In this document: in pieces, positions 1 to 10,981 of the stretch
Numbering within the stretch: the first letter of the stretch is position 1
Layout: each line of letters begins with the position of its first letter
Assembly: GCA_019188255.1 (NCBI GenBank)
Contig: JAETXT010000007.1
Location: forward strand, 5,022,001-5,086,000
Reading direction: 5' to 3'
Source: Verticillium longisporum
Lineage: Eukaryota > Ascomycota > Sordariomycetes > Glomerellales > Plectosphaerellaceae
Length of the DNA: 64,000 nt
Made by a program: the position numbers and the translations under genes
Notes under the pieces: model-generated
What the model was told of the DNA's origin: nothing
Databases searched by the model: none
Seen by the model: the letters and a program-made list of their open reading frames with translations, nothing else

Positions 1-1265
1 GGGAGTACGTCTTCCACCATATGGCGTTTGTGGCGTCGGGCTGCTTGCTCATGAAGACTTGGCCGGGAACGATACCGCCCTGGTGGTAGATGCCCATGAG
101 GACACCGAAGAAGACGTTGAACACCACCCAGACGGCGGCCCACAGTTGGAGCGCGCGGCGGTTCCTGGGCAGCTGGACAGATGAGAGGATGAGGGGGACG
201 GTCGGCAGGAGGAAGCGGGCCTCCTGATGCTGGAAGATGGAGAGAACAAAGATGCCAGAGATGGCCGAGTAAAGACGCAACGACAGGTGGGGTTGCGTGA
301 AGAGCAGCACGGCGGCCGGGCCTAGCAGCTGCGGGATATTGGCGAGAAGATGTTGGTACCACGGATGGAGGCCATGCTGGGCGAGGTTCTCCGGTGCCAT
401 GTTATAAAGGAGGTTGTTGATCGGCGTGATGACGGGTCGGGAGACCAGGTCCGTCCAGGTAATGGGGTCGGTGAGGTAAAAGGCCGTGTCTATGCCGATG
501 GCCAGGCTCGCGGTGGCCAGGCCGGCGAAAGCCATGACGAGGAACGAGGAAGGCCGGTTGTAAAAATGGGGTACCAGACGGATGCCGGGTATCAGCAAGA
601 AAGCAGGAAAGGTGATTCTGTTGAAGATACCAAACACAGCCATGACACCAAGGACCGTCGAGGCCAGCAGCGACGCCTGTTGGGGACTCTCGACGATGCG
701 CTGGATCAGGACCATGCACCAAGCCACAACGAGCGTCTCGACGGCGTTGGAAAAGGTATGCGTCTGGAAGGTCCAGGTGACGTAGGACGAGGCGACAAGT
801 AGGACGGCGACGCGACGATGGCGGGGCGACTGAATCAGCTCATGGATAGCCCAGTCCTCGAGCACGAAGCTCGTCAGGAACATGAGCACGCGCAAAGTCC
901 AGAAGACTGCGATGGGTGGTATTTCTCCATCCTGGCCATTTCCTATCCACAGCCATCGCAAGAGGAGCATCGGTAGGCCATAGACGGGCCATAGAGGGGC
1001 GACACTTCGAATCGGGTTCTCGCTCGTAAACTCCCAGGTGTGTCGAACAGGGTAGCTAAAGATCTGGCCTGCAAAAGAGCGCGTCAGTACGGGAAAGATC
1101 ATCTCAGGTAGAAGGCGGCGGCGGGGAGGGGGGGATTCTCCAAGACGAGCGCATACCTGCAATGACCTCAGGGCCCTGGAAGTTCTCATCAGGATGGAGG
1201 TAGCTCGGCGACAAGGCGAACCAGAGGCGGATCAAGACCAGGAAGAGGTATGTTCGGCGCCACAT
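1..1265 (-). CDS. smp3: GPI mannosyltransferase 4 (SMP3 type), 3' partial
   Basis: This is an ER-membrane alpha-mannosyltransferase of the ALG9/PIG-B family that adds the fourth mannose to GPI-anchor precursors. Exon 1 is 1265-1157 and exon 2 runs from 1068 off the left edge; the 88-base intron has GT...GCAG ends and a CTGAC branch-like site. The N terminus is a membrane segment followed by the family signature [16 protein letters not shown]. Directly after the intron comes GQIFSYP then TWEF, which is the family's lumenal loop. Several further hydrophobic segments follow. About 392 residues are visible against roughly 500 for the family, so the C terminus lies outside the window. The start is the only ATG just upstream of the hydrophobic N terminus. 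Assignment to SMP3 rather than PIG-B or ALG12 rests on the motif order and is fairly firm. Confidence 0.85.
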
Positions 1266-3771
1266 GGTGGCAAGAGGTTGGATGTGGGTTGCGCGCGCGC
1301 ACGTCGGGCGTTGCGGTGGATGTTGCGGCTCCGAGCCGATTAGTAGCGAGTATCCAAGATTTGCGACAGGCTTCGAGTCGTCTGGGTATCGCAGCGCTGC
1401 ATGGTCCAGCGGCAAGGGGTGCAGACGAGGGAAGACAGGGGACCGGACGGTGAGCCGGCTGGTCTCGAAGAATAGAGGGAGACTGCAAGGTGGATGGGTA
1501 GCGATGGCAGATGCAGGAACAACGTGGGCATCAGAAGGAGGCAGCAAGATGCGACAGCGCGTGGGATGGGTTGCTGTTGATTTTTCTGGGTTGGTAATCT
1601 CCAGCTCTGAGACCTGGCCCCAGGCACATGGGTCGAGTCTTGTGTCTCCTGGAGCTTATGTTGCGGATGCAGTCGTGGTGCTCGCTCGCCGGGATTGCTT
1701 GCCCCTGGTTCCGGGGTGGTAGCAAAATGCTTAGTGCTCTCTCTTTAGGCTTGGCCTTGGGGGGCCCAGCAGGGGTCTCAACGGGCGGGCCAGCGCGACC
1801 CGACGCGCCTGAGGGACCTAAGGTGACAGGACAGCCTGGCCAAGACTTCTGAACGCGGCCAGGGCAAGTGCCGTGCGAGTGATGCCACAGACCAGTACCT
1901 CACCTACCAGGTACCTTAGGTAGTACCAGTACCAGTACCGGTAGCGAGACCGAGCCTGGGTTGGGCGTCGATACTCTTGGCTGATGGTGTGAGCGACAGG
2001 TAGGGGACACTACGCCGGTTCCGGGTAAGGCTGGGAAGCTCCTGGTGGCCGAATGTCGAAAAGTCGAGGCCGTGACCTGCAACTTTGTGATCAGGTGTTT
2101 TTGGTGTGATGGTGGAACGAAGCAGACGACGAGCTGCTCGTGATCATGAATGAGCCATCTCCATCATATCTACCACGTCGTGCCATCGAAACGGCCACGC
2201 TGTTCAATTGAAGGGGGGCCAATATCAGTCGACGGACCTCCGAGGCGGATCTTTCAGCAAATGATTCCGAAGGTCCCGCCCACCCATCCACCACTACGGT
2301 GTTCTGACGTTCCGGTCGCCATATTGGTGGCGATGGGTGTGATTATCTCATCTCCAGTCACTTTATGCGGCTTTCACTGCTTCTGCATGTTTCCACTCCC
2401 CCATCGTCATCCCACACACACTCTGTACCTACAGGACGATGACGATTGCGTCCCGCAGCCATGAACGATGGAATGCAACGGCTGTCAAGTGTTGAGTGAA
2501 ACTTCTGGTTGGGTCCCAACCCCAGGTCCCTTTCTGGTTGGGTCCCAACCCCAGGTCCCTCGCATTCCTCCCACGCTTTCTCGAGATATGGAATGTAGTC
2601 TTTGAGTGCTTGCGTCCCCACCCCCGACCAACGTTCAACGATCGAGGGGGAACCACTGATATGAACCCGTAGCCTTTGTTCTCGAGTTCCCGTCTGAGAT
2701 CTGGAGCCGAACTGCCCTTTCTCGTGGCTCTGAATCAATCAAGGGTCTGCCCCCTTTGATTATCTGGTCTGGCTGGGCTGCGCTTGCTTTGTCCGCAAAC
2801 GCTTGGTCTACCTGATTTTCCTTGGTCACGATTCTAGGCAGGGCAGACATCCGCCTCGATCAGATAGGGGAGCAACGATGACTTGGGATTATATGTGTAT
2901 GTTGCGCCCTATCGCGCAGCATCGGTAAAAGATGTGACCTTGATGGCTGTGCACCATCTGCCAACGAAAGGTGAGAGACAGGGACGCCTTCTCTCGAGCT
3001 CTGGAATGCTGCAGGAACCCGCTGACCACTCACTCGATGAGGCCAAAGCCCGAAAGAGGCCAACTGGGAAGACTGGAGCAGATTGGGGCCATGGCGCCTG
3101 AGGACGCAGCCCTTGACAGACTAGGTTTGGCCAGGAGCTTTTCGTAAGGCAGGATGTGTTAGTAAGATGAGTAGGTCCCTCATCCCGGATACCTTAGTTG
3201 GGAGCTGGAACCTGGAGCTGGAAAGCAGATCCTGGAGTCAGTCAGGGTCAACAGGCAGACACCCTTACATGGTACAGCGCAAGTAGTCGAACCCCACCCG
3301 CCACTTGTCTGCCTGGAGGGCTGGAGGAAGGATCGTGGGGTCCTAGGAACACTTGCCTAGTACAAAAGCTGGACGACAAGGGCAATGACCGATTTCTTGT
3401 GTGAATCATTTTGTGTCGATGGTGTTCCTAGAGTCTGAACTAAGAGGTAAAAAGGCAAACAAAGCAACCTTCCTTGCTTGCTCCTTCCACTCCTTCGACC
3501 TGCCTTATTGCCACCTAGGTACATAAGCGCCTTCGCCCCCATATTCCGTCAGCACTGCTAGCTACTTCAGCAACTGACCCCACCAACCAATCCATCCGCC
3601 TTCAGCCCGCCTTTGCCTTGCACTACCAATCCTCCCTCCACCAACCAACCAGTCATTCGACTACCGCCCGCAAAACCACCACAGCCAACGACATTCAACT
3701 GACGCATCATCTACCCCCGACTTCTTGACGCCATTTCAATTTCACCTGTTGCAAACCCATCAGACATCAAA
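1266..3771. other. Intergenic region, no supported gene
   Basis: About 2.5 kb between the divergent SMP3 and SKP1 genes. No reading frame here has family motifs or a credible splice structure. Visible content is a GTACCA microsatellite near 1907-1940, an exact 29-bp tandem duplication at 2503-2560, and a pyrimidine/CCAACC-rich stretch at 3570-3770 that is probably the SKP1 promoter and 5' leader. Confidence 0.6.
2503..2560. repeat. Exact 2 x 29-bp tandem repeat
   Basis: Two identical 29-base units lie side by side (2503-2531 and 2532-2560). Each unit contains the short palindrome TTGGGTCCCAA. The repeat is non-coding and its role is unknown. Confidence 0.9.
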
Positions 3772-4402
3772 ATGGCCGACTCCAGCGTTCCCCGCGTTTG
3801 GGTTCAATCCAACGACAACGCAACCATTGCGATCGACCGCCCCGTCGCCGAGCGCTCCATGCTCATTCGCAACTTGATCGAGGATATCGGTGACGAGGGT
3901 ATCACCGCTGATACTCCCATCCCCATCCCCAACGTCAGTCTGCTCCCTCCTGTTGCCTTTTTGCCGCCGCTGACCCCCGTCCCAGGTCAACGAGGCCGTT
4001 CTTCGCAAGGTCATTGAGTGGTGCGAGCACCACCGCAACGACCCTCCCCAGACCCAGGATGACGATAACGACGCGCGCAAGAAGACCACGGAGATTGAGG
4101 AGTGGGACCAGAAGTTCATGCAGGTTGACCAGGAGATGCTCTTCGAGATTATTCTCGTACGTTATTGACCCCTGCCCCCGCCTTCCCTCTCTCTGCTGAG
4201 GCTAACAATCACTCCCCCGCACCAGGCCTCCAACTACCTTGACATCAAGCCCCTTCTCGATGTCGGCTGCAAGACCGTCGCGAACATGATCAAGGGCAAG
4301 TCGCCCGAGGAGATCCGCAAGACGTTCAACATTACCAACGACTTCACGCCCGAGGAGGAGGAGCAGATCCGCCGTGAGAACGAGTGGGCCGAGGACCGCT
4401 AA
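3772..4402 (+). CDS. skp1: SKP1, SCF ubiquitin ligase adaptor
   Basis: SKP1 links F-box proteins to cullin-1 in SCF E3 ubiquitin ligases; it also serves in kinetochore and sulfur-control complexes in fungi. Three exons: 3772-3933, 3986-4156 and 4226-4402, giving 169 residues, close to the usual 160-170. The N-terminal BTB/POZ-like fold holds the segment [11 protein letters not shown], then the acidic insert and the EWDQKF motif. The C terminus has the conserved Skp1 tail: [30 protein letters not shown] and [21 protein letters not shown]. The start ATG sits in a good fungal context (CAAAATGGCC). The first intron splits just before [13 protein letters not shown], a position often used in this family. 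High confidence. Confidence 0.97.
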
Positions 4403-5487
4403 AGCGTCGGCGCAGGGCTGCATTTGATGGACGAATGCCTTCTCACCCTATGGGCTGACAGGCAGGGTTCATTTTGCAGTACATGTCTTTGATGCATCAT
4501 GGTGGCGTTGGGCTCGTTTGCTTTTTAACACCTTTTTGAGTTTTCACGAAGCAGGGTTGATTATTGATGGTCGGTGGCTCGGCTTTACTGAGCTAGGGTC
4601 TGGTTGTCCAGATGGACGAATGCCGACCTTCAGCACCGCGGCAGGACGCTGATGGTTTATCAATCACAATCAATGACAAGTTATGGATTCATGTGATGCA
4701 GTGGATTTCGTGCTCCTTGTGAGACTCATAAGCAGGTTGGTGGCAGCGATACTGCGAACACTCGGCTCGGACATGTCGACACGCAGAAAGTCGTGCGGGC
4801 GGCGCTGGCTGGGCTAGTTTTCCAAGAGGTCGTATTCTGAGCCCGTATTCATGAAAGTGGACGACTCTATCAACGAGAGATTCACGTTCAGTGCATCCAT
4901 TTCTTCGTTGTGGCCGAACTTGCGAAATGGTGGAGAGAAGCAATTATTTTCTTCGACATGATGAAGCATCCATGTGATATTGCAGGTTGCGCACTCACAT
5001 TAACCAGACTGGCGTAGGATCACGGCACTACATCGCACAGGACAAACATGCAGTGGCATCATGATTTTTGCATTCCTTTCCCTACGGTCGTGAGACGCAA
5101 TACTAAGAGCCTAGCCAGGCCCCATCCGGGTACGACCCCTTCCTCCCCTTCCAGCCAGGAAGGGGACAATTCCAAGTTCTTGAGAGCAAGGAATCTTGGT
5201 CGCCGGTCATCGATAACAAAAAACCATCGCTTTCCTTCCCGAAAAAAATCCCAAAGTAGAGGTTGTGCTGTGCCCCATTGCGGTTTGTTTCCCTTTCCCC
5301 GCTCATGGATAGTAGACCTCGCCGAGCATGGTGTGTGCGTGAAAATTGTCGAAGGAGCCGGGCGAGCAGTACGGAGGAACAGGTTCAGTTGCGTGGAACA
5401 GGTGGGCGCGCGAGAGGGGATACCGCCCGCGAGTTGAGTGGATGTGGGACAGCCGTGGGAAGATCGTAGGGGAGTTGGGCGTGGTGT
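4403..5487. other. Intergenic region between convergent genes, nothing recognised
   Basis: About 1.1 kb between the 3' ends of SKP1 and eL39. It holds only the two 3' untranslated regions and short chance reading frames without motifs. Confidence 0.6.
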
Positions 5488-5924
5488 TTAGATGCCGAGC
5501 TTGGTCTTGCGCCAGTGCCTTCGCTTGGCGTTGTAGCTGGGTTACTAGTTAGCGAACGTGGTCCTCGATGTTTTGCGGTGCATGTTCTTCTCCAGTCTCC
5601 CCCAGGCGATCCTGAGGAAGAAGGGGGGAAATTGGTGACGGCGTACCGGATGGTGTTACCGGTCCTGAGACGAACCCATTGGGGAATGGGACGGTTCTGC
5701 TTCTGGGCCTTGGCCAGCTTGACCTTGGTGCGGAACGACTTGTGGCTCTGTGCGAAGGAGATATCGTCAGTTTACACAGGTCCTGGTAGTAGTTTTGGTT
5801 TGCGCCTCCATCACGGAGAGGTTCGCCCTCCCGACGTCGTGGATCATTCCCGGCTCCTCCAGCAAATGCAAATCCATTGTCGGGAGGGTCCGTATCGCAG
5901 TGTTTGGGGCGAACGTACCGGCAT
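5488..5924 (-). CDS. rpl39: 60S ribosomal protein eL39
   Basis: eL39 is a small basic protein lining the exit tunnel of the large ribosomal subunit. The gene is too fragmented for simple open-frame detection: exon 1 is only ATGCCG (5924-5919), exon 2 is 5747-5647 and exon 3 is 5536-5488. Together they give 51 residues, the exact family length. Recognisable blocks are [20 protein letters not shown] in exon 2 and [16 protein letters not shown] across the second junction. Both introns have GT-AG ends. A six-base first exon is typical of ribosomal protein genes in filamentous fungi. No frame disruption was seen. Very high confidence because every residue fits the family. Confidence 0.96.
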
Positions 5925-6600
5925 CGTGACGGTATTTGGTGTCGATGTCGAGAAAGATGGTTCGGGGGCGAGTTCGTTGAGGAGATTTCGGAAGTGGCAG
6001 CAAAATTGAATCACGACCTGAGAACGTGTGCAGGGCCGTGGGGCAGAGTACGTAAGCGAGCCCTGGGTCCTCCGTGTCCAGTCGTGCGCGGAGGATTTTG
6101 TGGCGCCCGGCTTCGCCTGCCTTATCGTTATCAACACCAGTGGCCCGACTTGCCACTTACCCCTCTAGTTTCATGAGTGGAGCAGGCTACCCTGAGGAGG
6201 ACCGACTATCGGGGTCAGGCGATCAACGTTCGGCCTAGGCCCAAGGTGCTCCATGCTGCAGTGGTTAGAAATCCTGGAAAGGGGGACAACCCCGGATTAG
6301 ACTGTTGACCGACGACTACACTGCCTTTCCACCCCTATCACGCGCGCAGCCCAGCGGACCTAATCGACGACTAGTGCGACTTGCTACCCTCCTCTTTGTA
6401 CGCGAAACGTCGAACAGCCGGCTGATCGATCGAGGTCCAGAGACTCTCGAAACTCAAGGGAACAGAACGCCTTTGCGGCAACGAACCTTGGGAGGGCGCA
6501 TTGTATTGTCGATCCCGATCTGCAACGAAGACGACAGCGACAACTACGAACAGTCTACCAACTCCTCACCCACGTCACGACCCTATACACAGTAGCCAAG
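5925..6600. other. Shared promoter region of eL39 and ARL1
   Basis: About 680 bases between divergent starts. No gene was recognised. The interval should carry both promoters; no clear TATA box was identified. Confidence 0.5.
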
Positions 6601-7381
6601 ATGGGCGCCAGCATGTCATGGCTGTCAGGCATGCTCTTCTCGAAGAAGGAGATCAGAATATTGATCCTGGGCTTGGTATGATGAGCTGCCCTCTGCAGTG
6701 TAGGCGCTGTGACCGTCGGGGAACGAAGAAGCTGAGACAGTCAAACAGGACAACGCTGGCAAAACGACACTGCTGTACAGACTAAAGGTTCGTTGTGAGA
6801 TCGCATGCCGGCGAGGGTTTCTTGGCTGACCAGTTCTAGGTTGGCGAGGTCGTCACCACCATTCCGACGATAGGTTTCAACGTCGAGTCCGTCACATACA
6901 AGAACCTAAATTTCAACGTCTGGGTACGTTACTTCCCTGGAGCGGCTCTATGCTGGCGCGCGCTGACTTGTCCCTCGCACAGGATCTTGGCGGTCAAACA
7001 TCCATCCGCCCATACTGGCGCTGCTACTACGCCAACACGGCAGCCGTCATCTTCGTCGTCGACTCGACCGATATCGAGCGTCTGCAGACCGCCGCCGACG
7101 AACTGGGCGCCATGCTTAACGAGGATGAGCTCAAGGACGCGGCGCTGCTTGTCTTCGCCAACAAGCAGGACCAGCCGGGAGCCAAGGGAGCGGGGGACAT
7201 CTCCGAGGCGCTGCGCCTCGGCGAGCTGCGCGACCGCAACTGGACCATCATGGCGTGCTCTGCCGTTGACGGCAGCGGTGTGAACGAAGGCATGGACTGG
7301 CTTGTGGTAAGTGGCCTCAGCGGGTTGTGGCTTGAGCGCTGTACTGACTCGTAACAGCAAACCGTCAACCAGGAAGCCTAA
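6601..7381 (+). CDS. arl1: ARL1, Arf-like GTPase of the trans-Golgi
   Basis: ARL1 is a myristoylated small GTPase that recruits GRIP-domain golgins and regulates trans-Golgi traffic. Five exons: 6601-6675, 6749-6787, 6840-6923, 6983-7306 and 7358-7381, giving 181 residues, the normal length. Gly2 ([10 protein letters not shown]) is the myristoylation site. G1 is GLDNAGKT across the first junction. The effector/switch I block [20 protein letters not shown] is diagnostic for ARL1. Switch II is [18 protein letters not shown]4 is NKQD in [10 protein letters not shown] and G5 is CSAVDGSG. All four introns have GT-AG ends and preserve phase. No anomaly. Its functional partner ARL3 is found later in this window. 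Confidence 0.96.
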
Positions 7382-7924
7382 GTGGCCTGTCGATCTTGTA
7401 CAACACCTTCAGCGATCGATCACACCGCATATGAACAGCTGTCACGCTCAGCAACCTTCACGTCGTTGGGTAGATCCGCGCATCTGGGAAGGAGGGGCAG
7501 CGAAGGACGGTACAGGGTGCGAGAGCCACGAGTTTGCTCCATTCCATGAGCATCGGCGTTCGGGCGAGGGAGGCTTGTCGGTCACGTCTTTTTGGACGTG
7601 GCCCTTTCACACATACGCATGCGGCATGCGCATATGAGCGCGTTGGTCGCCGTCACGTAAAGGACGCGTTGGATGGAGAGGGCTATAGACAGGTTGCATT
7701 CTCAGGCTGCCGCTACAGTCTATTGGGTTGCTGAGAGCAGTACAACTTTTTAATATCGAGACGGGGCAGCGGCCCCGTTCGTTCTGGTGAATAACTTGCT
7801 TATGACGTGCTGTTGTAGCACTTTGATATCGAATGCCAACACTTTTTCGGGCTATTGAAGAAGGCTATTATGAAGAAGCTATCGCGAGGATAGGGTTTGA
7901 GAAAAGACGCAGAAAATTTGAGTC
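7382..7924. other. Intergenic region, nothing recognised
   Basis: About 540 bases between convergent ARL1 and the GPI-protein gene; 3' untranslated sequence only. Confidence 0.5.
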
Positions 7925-8743
7925 TCAACCGAGAAGGACAGCACCGAATAAAACACCCATCAGCGTCGCACCAACGGGTACTTCGACGCGACCACCAGCT
8001 CCCTCATCCGCCGACCCGGACTGCGAAGGAGACACTGAAGATAAAGCTGATGTATCTTCGACCAAGGAACTCGCAGCCGACCCATAAATGCTGGACGAAT
8101 CCAAAGTCGTCACTGTCGATTGATACACACTATACCCCGGTGAAGCTGACGACTCAGGAGTCGGCACGAGATAGGGAAGACCATCCGTCGAGGTCGTCTT
8201 CGTTCCGTCGAACATCGAAGTAAAAGTCACTTCTATACTTGAAGTGCTCGCGACGGGCTCCGAGGCCTGGCTTGCGTCCGGGGTTCCATATCCTCCTGGC
8301 ATCGTCACATCCGCGACGGTGGTAGGCTGTACAGGTCCCTCTAGACTGGCAAGGCTTCTCGACGATGACGGCGGCGACGGCTAAGCAAGCGGCGCGACGC
8401 ACTGAAGCGGCGCAGGCGCGCATTCGAGGCCGGCGGCACAGCTCCATGCGCCATCCTCGCACCAGACAGAATCGGGGGCTGTGCAGGTGGCACCGCAAGC
8501 GACGAAGGGCGGAGCGCAGAGGGGTATCCCGGTCTCAACGGGTCCGGCAGCGGGTGATGGCGGCCGACACTCGAGGCCGGGACCGCAAGTATAGTCGAGA
8601 GGGCAGGCGAAAGGGGTTGTGTAGGGGTCGACGGGCGAGCAGCAGATCTTGTCTGCAGGGATGCAGCCTTGATCGCAGGGGTGATTCTGGCAGAGAGCAA
8701 GGACTGCTGGCAGGGCAGCCTGTAGGAGTATGAAAAGTCTCAT
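7925..8743 (-). pseudogene. Cys-rich GPI-anchored cell-wall protein with in-frame TAG
   Basis: The frame from ATG 8743 to TGA 7925-7927 stays open except for a single TAG at 8381-8383. Part 1 (120 codons) has a signal peptide (MRLFILLQAALPAVLA) and a Cys-rich domain with many paired cysteines. Part 2, in the same frame, is Ser/Thr/Pro-rich and ends in a hydrophobic tail (GATLMGVLFGAVLLG) after a small-residue stretch, which is a typical GPI-attachment signal. The two halves make one normal fungal surface protein of about 271 residues. I see no intron that would remove the TAG: no branch-point motif lies in the preceding 100 bases. The triplet could derive from CAG by one C-to-T change. It may be a real nonsense allele, a read-through stop or a base-calling error. 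The product family was not recognised. Confidence 0.6.
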
Positions 8744-9786
8744 ATTTGTTACGGAGCGGGTGCGTGAGAGTGTAAGAGAGGGTGATGGACAGTAGCAGAC
8801 CTACGCTCAAACGAGCTTCAGACAGTCAGTCAAGAGGCCTCTCTCTTATGCGATGGCTGGGCCAAAAGTTTGCTTGCGGCACGGGTCGCTGCGGTGACTG
8901 ATTCAGGGTTACTCGAGGGCAATCACGGTGACGGGAGGAGACTGTATTGGAAGATGTTGTGATGCCGTACCAAGGCGTTTCGCGTGCTTCATTGGGGGTT
9001 CAAGGGACGATTGGTAGTACGATAATGGAGAATCGTGCGAGTCACTATTCATTACGAGGTTTGTCTGTCACCCGTCACGAGGCTGTGACATTCTGCCATC
9101 TATCCTGCTCGTGTTGCTTTCTGCGGTATTGCTTGACTGTATTGAGGATGTCATCAGATCATTGAAGTAGGATATACTGGTCTTTGAATTTAAGCCACTC
9201 TGATCATTTTTGGAGCCATCTCATGCTCGTTCTTCCGGTTTAGTGTATCGCCAATTTCTTGTATCCTCAGATGTAAAAGTAAATCTTGCAGCTTCAGGGA
9301 CTCAACTAGAAACTGCAAGGCGAGAGACAGACAACCCATTCATTCCTCATCTACTGCTTCAAAATCGAGGCAGAGGTCTCCGTCACTCTATCGACACACT
9401 ACCCAGAGACGTCGAGATTACCGGGCCGGTGTGGAGCGGCAGCGGACAGCGGGATTCCGCGTGATAGGCCACAGACGGCAGCGGGCCTCTGTTTCTGGCA
9501 TGTCGAGCCGAGTGCTATGATATCAGAGTACAGGGGTTCGACGTTCAGATTTCGTTGCCGTATAGCAAGCCTCCATTTGATCGCAAGCAACTGTTCAGAG
9601 TCTGAGACTCTTGACCGCCCCAAGTTAGTATTACTTCAACTCACTTGTTGACCAAAGGTCGACCCTCAAAGACCAGTCGGCAGAGCCGGAGAGACAGACA
9701 CGTGGCCCTCACCCTCACGCGCTCTTGGCCTCTGATCCCGAACCACACCGAGTCATGTCCGTGACGATGTGTCAAGGGCGACCACT
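8744..9786. other. Intergenic region, nothing recognised
   Basis: About 1 kb of ordinary-composition DNA upstream of the GPI-protein gene and left of the TIR element. No gene, RNA or repeat was identified. Confidence 0.5.
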
Positions 9787-10618
9787 CTCTTTGAGGAGGT
9801 TACAGCTCACAGGGGTGAGTCTCAAGTTCAGACCCCCCAATCCGGAGAAACCTCGGGGGGGGGGGGGGAGTTGGCATAATTTTAGAGGGATTACATAACT
9901 CCATAGTATAAATAAAAATATATACTTTATACGAGATTTTTTTTCTAAAAAGTCTTTATAATAAAAATTAATAGATATATATTAAAGAAAGAATAGATTC
10001 TAAGCATATGCCTAGCATATGCCTAGCATATGCCCTAGAGAGCTAGATTCCTAAGGTAAGGTATATGCCTAGCATATGCCTAGCATATGCCCTAGAGAGC
10101 TGGATTCCTAAGGTAAGTGAGGTATATGCCTAACCTACCTACTTTAGGGACCTAGTTCTAAAGGCGTATACTAGGTATATACTAGGTATATGCCCTAGAT
10201 AGCTTAGGAATCTAGCTCTCTAGGGCATATACTAGGCATATACCTCACTTACCTTAGGAATCCAGCTCTCTAGGGCATATGCTAGGCATATGCTAGGCAT
10301 ATACCTTACTTACCTTAGGAATCCAGCTCTCTAGGGCATATGCTAGGCATATACTAGGCATATACCTTACTTACCTTAGGAATCTAGCTCTCTAGGGCAT
10401 ATGCTAGGCATATGCTAGGTATATGCCTAGTATATATTTATATATATATCTTAAATACCCTTAATACTATATATATTAATATTTTAAATTATACTGTATT
10501 TACTGCATAGGGCCCGTGCACCTTGAGTTGTGCATGCCATTACCCCCCCCGAGGTTTCTCCAGATTGGGGGGTGTGAACTTGAGACTCACCCCTGTGAGC
10601 TGCAACCCGCTCTTTGAG
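9787..10618. mobile_element. Foldback/MULE-like TIR element, 814 bp, with 9-bp target duplication
   Basis: The element spans 9796-10609 and is flanked by identical 9-bp direct repeats CTCTTTGAG (9787-9795 and 10610-10618). Its ends are near-perfect inverted repeats of about 75 bp: left GAGGTTACAGCTCACAGGGG, right (reverse complement) CGGGTTGCAGCTCACAGGGG, both running on to a poly-G tract. The interior is AT-rich and shows no transposase. It holds two facing arrays built from the words CTAGGCATATGC and CTTACCTTAGGAATC (about 9,995-10,130 and 10,190-10,430), so the whole element could fold into one long hairpin. A 9-bp duplication with long TIRs suggests a non-autonomous Mutator-like element; this class call is inference. 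Confidence 0.8.
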
Positions 10619-10981
10619 CGCCATCTCACCCACGCTTGCTTATTGCCGGCGACTGATTGGATCGAGATCCACCTGAGCTCTGTTCAAATCCCTGCTTCAT
10701 GCCTGGTGTGCAGCTTTATCACCCACTTTGTTGTCGAGAATGGAACGTCCAGCAAGCAGGATAGAGGGCGAGTGGGACGCTGGGCTCCGAGCTCGATAGC
10801 AGAGCTCGGGGTTTGAAAAGCTGGCCTACCATTTGTATATGTGATGGAGATCGTCCAGCCTTTGTGATCCACAAAGTTTTCTCTTAAGATATCTCTGTCG
10901 TTCCTCATATCGTTCCACTTGTGCTCCAATCTTCAAGCCGCCTGTATCCTCGATCACATCCTCCCCTGAGACACCATCACG
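10619..10981. promoter_or_regulatory. Presumed catalase promoter and 5' leader
   Basis: The 363 bases between the TIR element and the catalase ATG contain no other gene. The element therefore inserted within about 0.4 kb of the catalase start and could affect its regulation. No specific operator was identified. Confidence 0.4.

Noticed and set aside
8381..8500. Intron removing the in-frame TAG of the GPI-anchored protein
   Set aside because: No branch-point motif is present and removal would delete the conserved cysteine region.
9995..10430. CRISPR-like array from the spaced CTAGGCATATGC repeats
   Set aside because: The host is a fungus, units are not regularly spaced with unique spacers, and they lie inside a TIR element.
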